Origin: Alphaproteobacteria bacterium
GTDB lineage: Bacteria; Pseudomonadota; Alphaproteobacteria; JANQMY01
Assembly: GCA_028289425.1 (NCBI GenBank)
Contig: JANQPL010000009.1
Coordinates: forward strand, 62,001-126,000
DNA: 64,000 nucleotides
Reading direction: 5' to 3'
The notes under the pieces were generated by a model. It saw only the letters and a program-made list of their open reading frames with translations. It was not told where the DNA came from and did not search any database. The first letter of the stretch is position 1. Each line of letters begins with the position of its first letter. The translations under genes and the position numbers were made by a program. Below, in pieces: positions 8,513-17,121 of this stretch.

Positions 8513-9865
8513 TTGACAGACATATCCCTAGACCATGTTTTGAGTATGGCCGACGACATTGTGAAACAGGCCCGGAATGCCGGTGCCGACGCGGCTGACG
8601 CGTTGGTCTATGAAAGCATCTCGCTTGCGGCCAGCTATCGCCTGGGCAAGCTGGAGGATGTGGAACGCTCTGAATCTCGCGACCTTGGCATTCGCGTCTT
8701 TGTGGGGAAAAAGCAGGCGTCCATCTCGTCCAACGATTTTAAGAAAGAGACTCTTGCACCTCTGGTGGACCGGGTGATCTCTATGGCCAAGGCGGCGCCG
8801 GAAGACCCCTATGCGGGTCTTGCCGACAAGAACCTGCTGGCCACGGAGCAAATGGACCTTGATCTGCTGGATTCATCGACGCCGCCTACCTCCGAACAGC
8901 TTTCCCAAAAAGCCGCCGCGGTGGAAGAGGCCGCCCTCGGGGTCGAGGGTGTTACGAACTCGGAAGGTGCCAGCGCCAGTTGGGGCAGCGCTACATTTGC
9001 ATTGGCCACCAGTGAGGGGTTTTGCAAAGGATACACCACCAGCCGCCACGGGATGGGGTGCGCTGTGATCGCGGGCAGCGGCACGGGGATGGAAAGGGAT
9101 TACGAATTCACCTCCGCCCGCCATGCAGACGATTTAAAATCGCCGGAAAGTGTGGGCCGGACTGCCGGCGAGCGCACCGTCAAACGGCTCAACCCGAAGA
9201 AGGCGGAAAGCCAATCGGTGCCAGTTGTCTACGATCCGCGCATATCCCGCGGACTGATCGGACATCTGGCCGGCGCCATCAACGGCCGCTCGATTGCGCG
9301 GGGCGTGAGCTTCCTGAAAGAAAAGCTTGAGAAACAAGTGTTCAAATCGTCCGTCAACGTCATCGACGAGCCCCATCGCGTGCGTGGCCTGGGATCCATG
9401 CCCTTCGATGGGGAGGGCGTAAAGACCGACAAACTATCGCTCGTCAAAGATGGTGTTTTGACAACGTGGCTTCTGGATACGGCATCGGCGAAGCAGCTCA
9501 ATCTCAAAACCAATGGGCGTGCCGCCCGGGGGACCGGCGGTCCGCCATCGCCGTCCACGTCGAACTTGTATATGACGCCCGGCGAGCTGTCGCCGGCCGA
9601 CCTCATTAAGGACATCAAGCAAGGCTTTTATGTGACCGAACTGATCGGCATGGGCGTCAATGGCGTTACCGGCGATTACAGCCGCGGTGCGTCCGGCTAT
9701 TGGATCGAAGATGGAGAGATCACTTATCCCGTCAATGAAGTAACAGTCGCCGGCAATCTGGTCGATATGTTCCTAGAACTCACACCCGCAGACGACCTTG
9801 TGTTTGAGTACGGATCAAATGCGCCGACGATCCGTATCGACGGCATGACGATTGCCGGCACCTGA
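8513..9865 (+). CDS. tldE: TldE/PmbA, partner subunit of TldD
   Basis: This 450-residue protein is the non-zinc subunit of the TldD/TldE peptidase. The fold is shared with TldD, as seen in 'EDVERSESRDLGIRVFVGKKQA', 'EGASASWGSATFALATSEGF' and the C-terminal 'YVTELIGMGVNGVTGDYSRGASGYWIEDGE'. The HExxxH zinc motif of TldD is absent, as expected (the matching stretch reads 'LIGHLAGAINGRSIARG'). The start is a TTG at 8513 preceded by GGTGATGA. An in-frame ATG 10 codons later is an alternative. The stop overlaps the start of the next gene (TGATG), so they are translationally coupled. tldD lies about 6.5 kb upstream. Confidence 0.93.
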   Translation: MTDISLDHVLSMADDIVKQARNAGADAADALVYESISLAASYRLGKLEDVERSESRDLGIRVFVGKKQASISSNDFKKETLAPLVDRVISMAKAAPEDPYAGLADKNLLATEQMDLDLLDSSTPPTSEQLSQKAAAVEEAALGVEGVTNSEGASASWGSATFALATSEGFCKGYTTSRHGMGCAVIAGSGTGMERDYEFTSARHADDLKSPESVGRTAGERTVKRLNPKKAESQSVPVVYDPRISRGLIGHLAGAINGRSIARGVSFLKEKLEKQVFKSSVNVIDEPHRVRGLGSMPFDGEGVKTDKLSLVKDGVLTTWLLDTASAKQLNLKTNGRAARGTGGPPSPSTSNLYMTPGELSPADLIKDIKQGFYVTELIGMGVNGVTGDYSRGASGYWIEDGEITYPVNEVTVAGNLVDMFLELTPADDLVFEYGSNAPTIRIDGMTIAGT

Positions 9866-10668
9866 TGAAAACAACTGAAGCGCCCCCGGACCTGCAAGGC
9901 CTCATCAACCGGGTCATCAAAGAGGCCGGCGCAATTACCCGCGACTTCATGGGCAAGAAGGTCGAGCAATGGGATAAGGGCGACGACGATCCGGTGACCG
10001 AGGCGGACATTGCCGTCGACAATTTTCTGCGGCAAGAACTCACCTCGGCGCATCCGGGTTATGGGTGGCTCTCAGAAGAAACCGCCGACAATACGGACCG
10101 GCTTTCCAAGGACCGGGTGTGGATTGTCGATCCGATCGATGGGACCCGTGCCTTCCTTAAAGGCCGGCCGCATTTCACCATTTGCGTTGCCCTCGTCGAA
10201 AACGGCCGTCCCATAAATGCCGCCATCTACAACCCTATGTCCGACGAACTGTTCGAAGCGACAGCCGGCAGAGGCGCGAAGCTAAACGACAAAAAAATCA
10301 GTGTCAGCGCGCGGGAAGAGATCGAAGGCTGCCGCATGCTGGCTTATGGGCCCATGTTCAAGCATCCCGCATGGCCGGAGCCGTGGCCCGAGATGCACCT
10401 GGAAAACCCCAACTCGGTGGCACTTCGCATCGCCTTGGTGGCCAATGGGTCTTTTGACGCCATGATGGCGCTCAATTGGAAGAGTGAATGGGACATTGCC
10501 GCCGCCGATCTGATCGTTCACGAGGCGGGCGGTCTTGCGACCAAGCATACGGGCGAACGGTTCACCTACAATCAATCCGAAGCCACGCAGCATCGAAGCA
10601 TTGTTGCTGCGGGACCGGAAATGCATCAAGCTTTGATGAAACGCATCAGCCACCTGAAGCTGCCTTAA
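9865..10668 (+). CDS. Inositol-monophosphatase-family phosphatase, CysQ-like
   Basis: This 267-residue protein has the Mg-dependent phosphatase fold with all three metal motifs: 'DPVTEADIAVD', 'WLSEET' and 'WIVDPIDGTRAFLKG' (the WxxDPIDGT signature). The C-terminal motif 'SEWDIAAADLIVHEAGG' completes the site. Members hydrolyse inositol phosphates or 3'-phosphoadenosine 5'-phosphate; in alphaproteobacteria the copy followed by a DUF4170 gene is usually annotated as CysQ. The substrate cannot be settled from sequence. The ATG overlaps the tldE stop, and the DUF4170 gene starts 12 bp downstream. Confidence 0.85.
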   Translation: MKTTEAPPDLQGLINRVIKEAGAITRDFMGKKVEQWDKGDDDPVTEADIAVDNFLRQELTSAHPGYGWLSEETADNTDRLSKDRVWIVDPIDGTRAFLKGRPHFTICVALVENGRPINAAIYNPMSDELFEATAGRGAKLNDKKISVSAREEIEGCRMLAYGPMFKHPAWPEPWPEMHLENPNSVALRIALVANGSFDAMMALNWKSEWDIAAADLIVHEAGGLATKHTGERFTYNQSEATQHRSIVAAGPEMHQALMKRISHLKLP

Positions 10669-10680
10669 CAGGTGATTTGC

Positions 10681-10938
10681 ATGTCAGAAAGCGACGCATC
10701 CGGAGAACAACTGCTTCACCTTGTGTTCGGCGGTGAATTAACCAACCTGCAGGGGACCAAATTTGAGGACTTAGAGAAGCTCGACATTGTCGGCATTTAT
10801 CCAAACTACAAGGCCGCCTATGATGCTTGGCGGGGCGCGTCCCAACGAACGGTCGATAACGCCAAGATGCGCTACTTCATCGTTCACTTGCACCGTTTGC
10901 TAGACCCCGAAGACGACCCGGATTACCTGCCCACCTAA
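10681..10938 (+). CDS. DUF4170 protein
   Basis: This small acidic protein of 85 residues has the DUF4170 pattern 'LLHLVFGGELTNLQGTKFEDLEKLDIVGIYPNY', then 'AWRGASQRTVDNAKMRYFIVHLHRLLDP'. The family is alphaproteobacterial and of unknown function; it is commonly found beside the CysQ-like phosphatase and DUF374/waaA/lpxK. Here the first neighbour is kept, but the LPS genes are 9 kb away. I take the ATG at 10681 because AGGTGA sits 5 nt upstream. The frame also allows a GTG at 10672, which would cover that ribosome-binding site. Confidence 0.85.
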   Translation: MSESDASGEQLLHLVFGGELTNLQGTKFEDLEKLDIVGIYPNYKAAYDAWRGASQRTVDNAKMRYFIVHLHRLLDPEDDPDYLPT

Positions 10939-10946
10939 CGGGCGAG

Positions 10947-11267
10947 CTACTTCCAAACCCGTTGTTTGTTGGTTTCTTCCTTTTCCCGAAAGGCGCATTC
11001 CAAATCGACCCTGGCATGGTTGGCCACGCTGATCAGCAGGATCAGCACGTCGGCGAGTTCTTCGGCCACAGGCGACACGGTGGCGGACTGATCAACCGCA
11101 ATGTCGGTTTGTTTTCGCACGGACTTAAACAGCTCCCCCACTTCTTCGCCCAGCAACAGGCATTTTTCCACGAGGGTCTGGTTTTCGAATCCCCGCTCCT
11201 TTTCCAAATCCCAAACATAGCTTTGCAAATCTTGCAAGGAAGGGTTTGCGGGCAAAGTCGGCATCAT
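10947..11267 (-). CDS. MazG-like nucleotide pyrophosphohydrolase
   Basis: This 106-residue all-alpha protein has the MazG metal-binding pattern: 'KCLLLGEEVGELFKSVRK' (ExxE) and, after a helical spacer, 'EELADVLILLISVANHARVDLE' (ExxD). Such enzymes hydrolyse nucleoside triphosphates to monophosphate plus pyrophosphate and help clean the nucleotide pool. It has a single MazG domain, much shorter than E. coli MazG. Its start overlaps the rsmD stop by 4 nt, so the order rluB-type, rsmD, mazG-like on the minus strand is probably one operon. Confidence 0.85.
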   Translation of the reverse strand: MMPTLPANPSLQDLQSYVWDLEKERGFENQTLVEKCLLLGEEVGELFKSVRKQTDIAVDQSATVSPVAEELADVLILLISVANHARVDLECAFREKEETNKQRVWK

Positions 11268-11827
11268 TGATCCTCATACTGATAGAAAAACAAATGACTA
11301 TCACCGTAGCGGCGTTGATCGAAAAGAATGAGCTGGGAGGATACTACCGGCACGGTCTGCGACCCGCGCTCAATAATGAGAATGGCGCCCTTTGATGCCC
11401 AATGCCCATTGATAACCGAATGGGCCGCACGCTCCACATCGGTGTCTGCATAGGGCGGATCCATGAAAATCACATCGAAAGGCGCGCCGACATTCGCCGG
11501 AAGAGGCCCAAGATCCTTGGCGTCGCGGCGGAACAATCGCGTTTGACCGGTCAGCCCTAGGGTCTCGATATTTTGACGTACCGCGCCGCGCGCGCCAGCA
11601 CCCGAGTCAACGAACAAGGCAAACACCGCGCCGCGAGACAAGGCCTCGAGGCCAAGCGCACCACTGCCGGCAAATAGGTCGAGAACTCTCTTACCCTCAA
11701 GGCCGCCATCCCGGTGTTCAAGAATGTTGAACAATGCCTCACGCAGGCGATCCGTGGACGGACGTGTATCGTTGCCCTTTGGCGCCACAAGACGGCGCCC
11801 TTTATGTAGCCCACCCACAATGCGCAT
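11264..11827 (-). CDS. rsmD: 16S rRNA (guanine-966-N2)-methyltransferase RsmD
   Basis: This 187-residue SAM enzyme methylates N2 of G966 in 16S rRNA. The SAM-binding motif is 'VLDLFAGSGALGLEALSRGA' near residues 48-67. The catalytic N6/N2-methylase motif DPPY is at residues 123-126. The N-terminal 'MRIVGGLHKGRRL...RPSTDRLREALFNIL' is diagnostic. Its ATG directly follows the stop of the pseudouridine synthase gene with no gap, and its end overlaps the MazG-like gene, which indicates tight coupling. Confidence 0.95.
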   Translation of the reverse strand: MRIVGGLHKGRRLVAPKGNDTRPSTDRLREALFNILEHRDGGLEGKRVLDLFAGSGALGLEALSRGAVFALFVDSGAGARGAVRQNIETLGLTGQTRLFRRDAKDLGPLPANVGAPFDVIFMDPPYADTDVERAAHSVINGHWASKGAILIIERGSQTVPVVSSQLILFDQRRYGDSHLFFYQYEDQ

Positions 11828-12610
11828 TCAGCGTTCGCCCTCGAATTTGCGAATGAACTGCCCGACCTGTTCGCGCAAAACCTTCTCGGAAACTTCCTCC
11901 ACGTCCCCCGGCTTCAACTTGCCAAGCTGGAATGGGCCATAGGATGTGCGGATCAGCCGATTGACCCGCAAGCCTAAATGCTCCATGACGCGGCGCACCT
12001 CTCTGTTTTTTCCTTCGCGCAAGCTGACGGTAAGCCAAGCATTGGCACCTTGGGCCCGGTCGAGCGTTGCGTCGATGGGGCCATAGGAAATGCCATTGAC
12101 GGTCACCCCGTCCTTTAGCCGATCCAAGTCGGTTTGTTCGATCTTTCCAAGCAGGCGCACCCGATAGCGGCGCGCCCATCCCGTGGACGGCAACTCTAGG
12201 TGACGCGAGAGCTCACCGTCATTTGTCAACAACAACAAGCCTTCCGATGCAATATCCAAGCGGCCGACGGAAATGACACGGGGCATTTTGGGCGAGAGTT
12301 GCTGGAAGACGGTTGGACGTTTTTGCGGATCGCGGTGGGTGGTCACCTGTCCGGTTGGCTTGTGGTACTTCCAAAGGCGCGGGCGTTCCCGTTCGGGGAT
12401 TTTCTTTCCATCGACCAAAATGGTCTGCGACGGCATAACTTTGGTGGCCGGGGTCAACACCACATCGCCGTCCACCACGACGCGCTGTTCGGCAATCAAA
12501 CGCTCTGCGTCCCGCCGCGAACAAATACCCGAGCGCGCCAATACCTTCGCGATCCGCTCGCCGGGGCGACCTTCCGAGGGCTGATCCTTTGCTGTATCTT
12601 CGCGGGACAT
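11828..12610 (-). CDS. Pseudouridine synthase, RsuA/RluB family
   Basis: The protein has an N-terminal S4 RNA-binding domain ('GERIAKVLARSGICSRRDAERLIAEQRVVVDG') followed by the RsuA/RluB catalytic domain with 'VGRLDIASEGLLLLTNDGEL', where the Asp in GRLD is the catalytic residue, and 'LREGKNREVRRVMEHLGLRVNRLIRTSYGPFQLG'. It should make pseudouridine in rRNA, most likely 23S U2605 if it is RluB. The frame is open to 12694, but the ATG at 12608-12610 gives a 260-residue protein and avoids overlap with the divergent tadA. It heads the operon with rsmD and the MazG-like gene. Confidence 0.9.
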   Translation of the reverse strand: MSREDTAKDQPSEGRPGERIAKVLARSGICSRRDAERLIAEQRVVVDGDVVLTPATKVMPSQTILVDGKKIPERERPRLWKYHKPTGQVTTHRDPQKRPTVFQQLSPKMPRVISVGRLDIASEGLLLLTNDGELSRHLELPSTGWARRYRVRLLGKIEQTDLDRLKDGVTVNGISYGPIDATLDRAQGANAWLTVSLREGKNREVRRVMEHLGLRVNRLIRTSYGPFQLGKLKPGDVEEVSEKVLREQVGQFIRKFEGER

Positions 12611-12678
12611 GTGGAAATCAGTGCGATCGTGTTTAACCGCCGTACTGGTTTCACAAGCCGATCCGGGTGTCCAGTCGA

Positions 12679-13128
12679 ATGGCGACAAAACCAACCTTTA
12701 TGGGCCTCGCCCTTGCGCAGGCTGAAGCCGCCGCTGCCCGCGACGAAGTGCCCGTCGGTGCGGTTCTTGTCCGGGACAATCAGGTGATCGCGAAGGCAGG
12801 CAACCGAACCCGCGAATTACAAGATGCAACGGCACATGCGGAGATGCTTGTCCTCAAAAAGGGCTTTGGCGAACTTGGCGCGGAACGGCTTACTGATTGC
12901 GATCTCTACGTCACGCTGGAGCCGTGCACTATGTGTGCGGGCGCCATTTCCCTCGCACGGATCCGGCGCCTCTACTATGGCGCACCGGATCCGAAAGCCG
13001 GTGCCGTGGACAATGGAGTGCGGTTCTTCCATCAAGATACTTGCTTGCACCGGCCCGAGGTCTATGGCGGGATTGACGAAACAGCCTGCGCGCATTTGCT
13101 GCAGGACTTCTTCGCGCAGCGCCGGTGA
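12679..13128 (+). CDS. tadA: tRNA-specific adenosine deaminase TadA
   Basis: The enzyme deaminates A34 to inosine in the anticodon of tRNA-Arg. The zinc-deaminase motifs are complete: HAE at residues 53-55 (His ligand and catalytic Glu) and PCTMC at 82-86 (both Cys ligands). 'GVRFFHQDTCLHRPEVYGGI' is the usual C-terminal substrate loop. The ATG at 12679 (149 residues) is preferred over a GTG four codons upstream. It is divergent from the pseudouridine synthase gene, with 68 bp between starts. Confidence 0.94.
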   Translation: MATKPTFMGLALAQAEAAAARDEVPVGAVLVRDNQVIAKAGNRTRELQDATAHAEMLVLKKGFGELGAERLTDCDLYVTLEPCTMCAGAISLARIRRLYYGAPDPKAGAVDNGVRFFHQDTCLHRPEVYGGIDETACAHLLQDFFAQRR

Positions 13129-13239
13129 TTGGCGCCTTCCGAGGGTGATTTCGCCCATCGAACGGGCTAAAGTTGCAGCATCTAGCCATTGAAGTGGCCG
13201 TCGCTTGGCGCCGGTCCATCCGAAAAACGGGAGAATCCC

Positions 13240-14475
13240 ATGGATTTTGAACACAATCAAAGAACAAAAGATCTGCTCGCGCGGGTCGAAGACTTTATGG
13301 ACAAGCACATCTATCCGGCAGAGCCGGTCTTCGCCGAACAGATGGAAGCGTTTGGCGACAATCGCTGGCAGGTGCCTCAAATCATCGAAGACCTGAAGGA
13401 AAAGGCCAAGGCCGAAGGCCTGTGGAACATGTTCCTGCCCGATAGCGAGTTGGGGTTTGGTCTCTCCAATCTGGAATACGCGCCATTGGCCGAAGTTATG
13501 GGGCGCAGCGGTTTCGCCTCGGAGGTCTTCAATTGCTCCGCACCCGACACGGGCAATATGGAAGTTATCGAACGCTATGGCACACCGGCCCAGAAGCAAC
13601 AGTGGCTTGAGCCGCTGCTGAACGGGGAAATCCGCTCGGCCTTTGCCATGACGGAACCGGCGGTCGCGTCGTCTGATGCCACCAACATCGAAACCGAAAT
13701 CAAGCGGGACGGCGACGAATACGTCATTAATGGCCGCAAATGGTGGACATCTGGCATTGGTGATCCGCGCTGCAAAATCCTGATCCTGATGGGCAAGACC
13801 GACACCAGCGCGGAGCGTCACGCCCAGCAGTCGCAAATCCTGGTGCCGGTCGACACCCCGGGCATCACCGTTGAACGCATGTTGCCGGTGTTTGGCTTCG
13901 ATGATGCACCCCACGGCCATGGTGAGGTGAGCTTCAAAGATGTACGCGTTCCAGCGGAAAACATCATCCTCGGCGAAGGCCGGGGTTTTGAGATCGCCCA
14001 AGGCCGGCTTGGCCCGGGCCGTATTCACCACTGTATGCGGACAATTGGCGTTGCTGAGCGGGCGCTCGAAAAAATGTGTCAGCGCTTGTTAAGCCGCGTC
14101 GCCTTCGGGAAGACGGTTTCCGAGCATTCCGTGTGGGAGCAGCGTGTGGCCGAAGCACGAACCAATATCGAAATGTGCCGCCTGCTTTGCCTCAAAGCAG
14201 CCGACATGATGGACAAGGTGGGCAACAAAATTGCCCGCGCCGAGATCGCCATGATCAAAGTAGCGGCGCCGAAAATGGCATTGCAAATCATTGATGACGC
14301 GATCCAGGCCCATGGCGGTGGCGGGGTCACCACCGATTTCGGTCTTGCGAAAGCCTATTCAGGCATGCGCACTCTGCGCATTGCGGACGGGCCGGATGAA
14401 GTGCACAACCGGACAATCGCGCGTTTGGAATACGGCAAACACGCTCAATTCAAGAAGCGGGCAGCCGCCGAATAA
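13240..14475 (+). CDS. Acyl-CoA dehydrogenase, ACAD10/11-like
   Basis: This 411-residue flavoprotein contains the acyl-CoA dehydrogenase signatures '[19 protein letters not shown]' (FAD/substrate loop), '[13 protein letters not shown]' and '[42 protein letters not shown]'. The last is the C-terminal FAD-binding block, and the GPDEVH form is typical of the ACAD10/11 branch rather than of short-chain dehydrogenases. The start is the ATG at 13240 with GGGAGA upstream; the frame's earlier TTG at 13189 lacks support. It faces an APH-fold kinase. In eukaryotic ACAD10/11 these two activities sit in one chain and handle 4-hydroxyacyl-CoAs. Confidence 0.88.
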   Translation: MDFEHNQRTKDLLARVEDFMDKHIYPAEPVFAEQMEAFGDNRWQVPQIIEDLKEKAKAEGLWNMFLPDSELGFGLSNLEYAPLAEVMGRSGFASEVFNCSAPDTGNMEVIERYGTPAQKQQWLEPLLNGEIRSAFAMTEPAVASSDATNIETEIKRDGDEYVINGRKWWTSGIGDPRCKILILMGKTDTSAERHAQQSQILVPVDTPGITVERMLPVFGFDDAPHGHGEVSFKDVRVPAENIILGEGRGFEIAQGRLGPGRIHHCMRTIGVAERALEKMCQRLLSRVAFGKTVSEHSVWEQRVAEARTNIEMCRLLCLKAADMMDKVGNKIARAEIAMIKVAAPKMALQIIDDAIQAHGGGGVTTDFGLAKAYSGMRTLRIADGPDEVHNRTIARLEYGKHAQFKKRAAAE

Positions 14476-14493
14476 ACCGGTTCCAAAGAAGCG

Positions 14494-14627
14494 AAAAGGC
14501 CGGGCTAAGGCATGATCATTCTTTTCTTAAGGATGATCATGCCACAGAGTTTTTTGTTGGTCGCGCGATCGGACGGTTAACCGGATTCCACTTAACCTGA
14601 TCGCGCTCCAGGCCCGGCCTTTTTTTG
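14494..14627. terminator. Bidirectional terminator stem with a 106-bp inserted palindromic repeat in its loop
   Basis: The arms AAAAGGCCGGGC (14494-14505) and GCCCGGCCTTTT (14612-14623, with the T run going on to 14627) are perfectly complementary and lie between two convergent genes, as expected of a shared intrinsic terminator. They are separated by 106 bp instead of a short loop. The separating DNA holds two palindromes: GCATGATCAT/ATGATCATGC (14510-14519 and 14533-14542) and GATCGCGC/GCGCGATC around 'GGTTAACCGGATTCCACTTAACC'. On the minus strand the latter reads GGAGCGCGATCAGGTTAAG, like dispersed alphaproteobacterial intergenic repeats. An insertion into the terminator loop is the simplest reading. 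Confidence 0.6.
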
Positions 14628-14630
14628 TCT

Positions 14631-15734
14631 TCAGGTGGCGCCTGCGGCCTGAGCGAAGGTCCAGGCACGCTCCGCTAAGGGCCGCACCGCATCCGCATTG
14701 GCCGCAGCATGTTCGCTTGCCGCCGTGCCGTCGCGTACCCGCCCCACAATGCCTTGAAGAATGCCCGCGAGCCGGAAAAAATTATACGCCATGTAATAGT
14801 CCATATTGGCGATCGACTCCCGGCCGGTCCGCCGGCAATAGGCGTCCGCATATTCTTTTTCGCCGGGAATGCCTAAGGCCGCGATGTCCAGATCGGCAAT
14901 CGTTGCCGTACCGCTGGAAGTGCCGCCTGCCGGCATACGCCATTGCATCATGTGATAGGTGAAGTCCGCCAATGGATGACCGATGGTGGACAGCTCCCAA
15001 TCCAGCACCGCGATCACTTTCGGTTCGGTGGGATGCAGGATCATATTGTCGAGCCGGTAGTCTCCGTGAACGATGCTGGTGCTGTCGTCTTCAGGAATGT
15101 TGTCCGGCAGCCATTCCATGAGTTTGTTCATTTCCACGATGGTTTCGGATTCCGAGGCCACATATTGCTTGGACCAGCGGGAGATTTGCCGTGCGAAGTA
15201 ATTGCCGGGGCGGCCGAAATCTTCCAACCCTAGCGCCTTGTAGTCCACATTGTGAAGCCGGGCGATGGTGTCGTTCATGGCATCGTAGATCGCCGCCCGT
15301 TCATCCCGGCCAATGCCTTGAATGTCCGGGTCCCAATAGATGCGGCCGTCGACACAATCCATGATGTAGAACATGGTGCCCGCGACGCTTTCATCCTCAC
15401 ACAGAAGATAGGTGCGCGGCACCGGATAGCCGATGCTGTAGAGCGCCGTGATAACACGATACTCGCGATCGACTGCATGGGCCGATGGCAGCAACGTGCC
15501 CGGCGGCTTGCGCCGCATGACATATTTCCTGTTCGGCGTGACGAGCTGATAGGTGGGGTTCGATTGACCGCCCTTAAACTCGTTGACGGTCATGGGGCCC
15601 TCGAACCCGTCGACCATATCGGCCAGATATTGCTCAAGTCTCTTTTCGTCAAAACGGAGCTTGTCGGCCACCGCTTTGGTGCCGGAGAATTTCTCCTGGC
15701 GTGAGAGTTCATCAGCTTCTGTCATGTGGGGCAA
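14631..15734 (-). CDS. APH-fold phosphotransferase (ACAD10/11 kinase-like)
   Basis: This 367-residue protein has the aminoglycoside-phosphotransferase/choline-kinase fold. A nucleotide-binding N-lobe ('FKGGQSNPTYQLVTPNRKYVMRRKP') leads to the Brenner motif 'IVHGDYRLDNMI' with the catalytic Asp and to the metal-binding 'VIAVLDWELSTIGHPLADF'. This subgroup resembles the kinase part of ACAD10/11 and LvaA of Pseudomonas putida, which phosphorylate 4-hydroxyacyl-CoAs, rather than antibiotic kinases. The convergent acyl-CoA dehydrogenase supports that role by inference. A second member is at 50226. Confidence 0.85.
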   Translation of the reverse strand: MPHMTEADELSRQEKFSGTKAVADKLRFDEKRLEQYLADMVDGFEGPMTVNEFKGGQSNPTYQLVTPNRKYVMRRKPPGTLLPSAHAVDREYRVITALYSIGYPVPRTYLLCEDESVAGTMFYIMDCVDGRIYWDPDIQGIGRDERAAIYDAMNDTIARLHNVDYKALGLEDFGRPGNYFARQISRWSKQYVASESETIVEMNKLMEWLPDNIPEDDSTSIVHGDYRLDNMILHPTEPKVIAVLDWELSTIGHPLADFTYHMMQWRMPAGGTSSGTATIADLDIAALGIPGEKEYADAYCRRTGRESIANMDYYMAYNFFRLAGILQGIVGRVRDGTAASEHAAANADAVRPLAERAWTFAQAAGAT

Positions 15735-15763
15735 AGCTCCTTACAATGCGTTTGCGGCGGGAT

Positions 15764-17020
15764 CTACACGGCCCGCCAGCCAATATCCTTGCGATAAAAC
15801 CCTTGTGGCCAGTCAACCTTCGCCACTGCTTCATAGGCACGGGCCTGCGCCGCCGCCGCCGTCTGCCCCAACGCCGTGATATTCAGCACACGGCCGCCAT
15901 TGGCAAGCACGCGGTCGCCATCTCCCTTCGTGCCCGCATGAAAGACCTGCACATCTTCCATCCCCCGCAGAGCGTCGAGACCGCGAATTTCGCTGCCTTT
16001 GTCGTAGGCGCCGGGATACCCGTCGGTCGCCATGACCACGGTCAAGGCGGTCTTGTCGTGCCACTGCAAGTCTACATGGTTGAGCATGCCGTCGCACGAC
16101 GCCATCAGTACCGGGACGATATCCGATTTGAGCCTCATCATCAGCACCTGGCACTCGGGATCGCCAAACCGCACATTGTATTCGATGAGTTTCGGCCCGG
16201 CATCGGCGATCATGAGACCGGCATACAACACACCGCGATAAGGCGTCCCGCGCGCTTTGAGCACGGCCACCGTCGGTTCGATGATCTCTTTCATCACCCG
16301 GTCGGTCATCGTGTCCGTCATGATGGGCGCGGGTGAGTAAGCCCCCATACCGCCCGTATTGGGGCCCGTGTCACCATCGCCCACCCGCTTGTGATCCTGG
16401 GCCGACGCAAGCGGCAAGATGTTTTCACCGTCGACAAGCGCAAAGAAGCTTGCTTCTTCGCCCACCAGAAACTCCTCGATGACGAGTTCCGCGACGCCGT
16501 AGCGGCCGGCAAAGACATCTTGGATCGCCGCGACGGCTTGCTCTTGGGTCTCCGCAATAGTGACGCCCTTGCCTGCCGCAAGACCGTCGGCCTTCACCAC
16601 AAGCGGCAATGGATGTGCCTTGCAATAGGCAATGGCATCGTCAGCGTTTGTGAATGACCTGAATCGGGCCGTCGGGATGGCCGCATCTTCGCACAGCTCT
16701 TTTGTGAACCGTTTCGATCCCTCGAGCTGAGCTGCCGCCGCGGACGGCCCAAAGGCTTTGATCCCCGCTTCCGCCAGCTGATCCACCAGACCGGCACACA
16801 GCGGGTCTTCCGGACCCACCACCACAAAATCGATTTTTTCTGACAGGCAAAAGTCGAGGAGATTGCCCATGTCGTTGGCCGGGATATCGACGCAGGTGGC
16901 TTCATTGCTGATACCTGCATTCCCCGGCGCGCAATAGAGCTGATCGCAAAGGGGGCTTGCGGCGATCGCCCAGCACAGCGCATGCTCCCTGCCCCCACTG
17001 CCAACAACCAAAACCTTCAT
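15764..17020 (-). CDS. purD: Phosphoribosylamine-glycine ligase PurD
   Basis: This ATP-grasp enzyme joins phosphoribosylamine and glycine in the second step of purine synthesis. It opens with 'MKVLVVGSGGREHALCWAI' and has the ATP-grasp segments 'PLVVKADGLAAGKGVTIAETQEQA' and 'EFLVGEEASFFALVDGE', then 'RFGDPECQVLMMRLKSDIV', the family signature. I place the start at the ATG at 17020 (418 residues, normal), since the open frame to 17062 only adds unrelated residues. xseA diverges 101 bp away. Confidence 0.95.
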   Translation of the reverse strand: MKVLVVGSGGREHALCWAIAASPLCDQLYCAPGNAGISNEATCVDIPANDMGNLLDFCLSEKIDFVVVGPEDPLCAGLVDQLAEAGIKAFGPSAAAAQLEGSKRFTKELCEDAAIPTARFRSFTNADDAIAYCKAHPLPLVVKADGLAAGKGVTIAETQEQAVAAIQDVFAGRYGVAELVIEEFLVGEEASFFALVDGENILPLASAQDHKRVGDGDTGPNTGGMGAYSPAPIMTDTMTDRVMKEIIEPTVAVLKARGTPYRGVLYAGLMIADAGPKLIEYNVRFGDPECQVLMMRLKSDIVPVLMASCDGMLNHVDLQWHDKTALTVVMATDGYPGAYDKGSEIRGLDALRGMEDVQVFHAGTKGDGDRVLANGGRVLNITALGQTAAAAQARAYEAVAKVDWPQGFYRKDIGWRAV

Positions 17021-17121
17021 AGACCCGCCGACTGTTCTTGTTCGCCCCGGAAGCGGGGCCATTTCTTGGTTCGCGCCAGTCTTGTATCATAGAGATTCAC
17101 CGTCTTGGCAAGTGAGGGCTT

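Noticed and set aside
12817-14031. Long minus-strand ORF (404 codons) across tadA and the acyl-CoA dehydrogenase
   Set aside because: It runs antisense to two genes with clear motifs, shows no domain pattern and has no ribosome-binding site.
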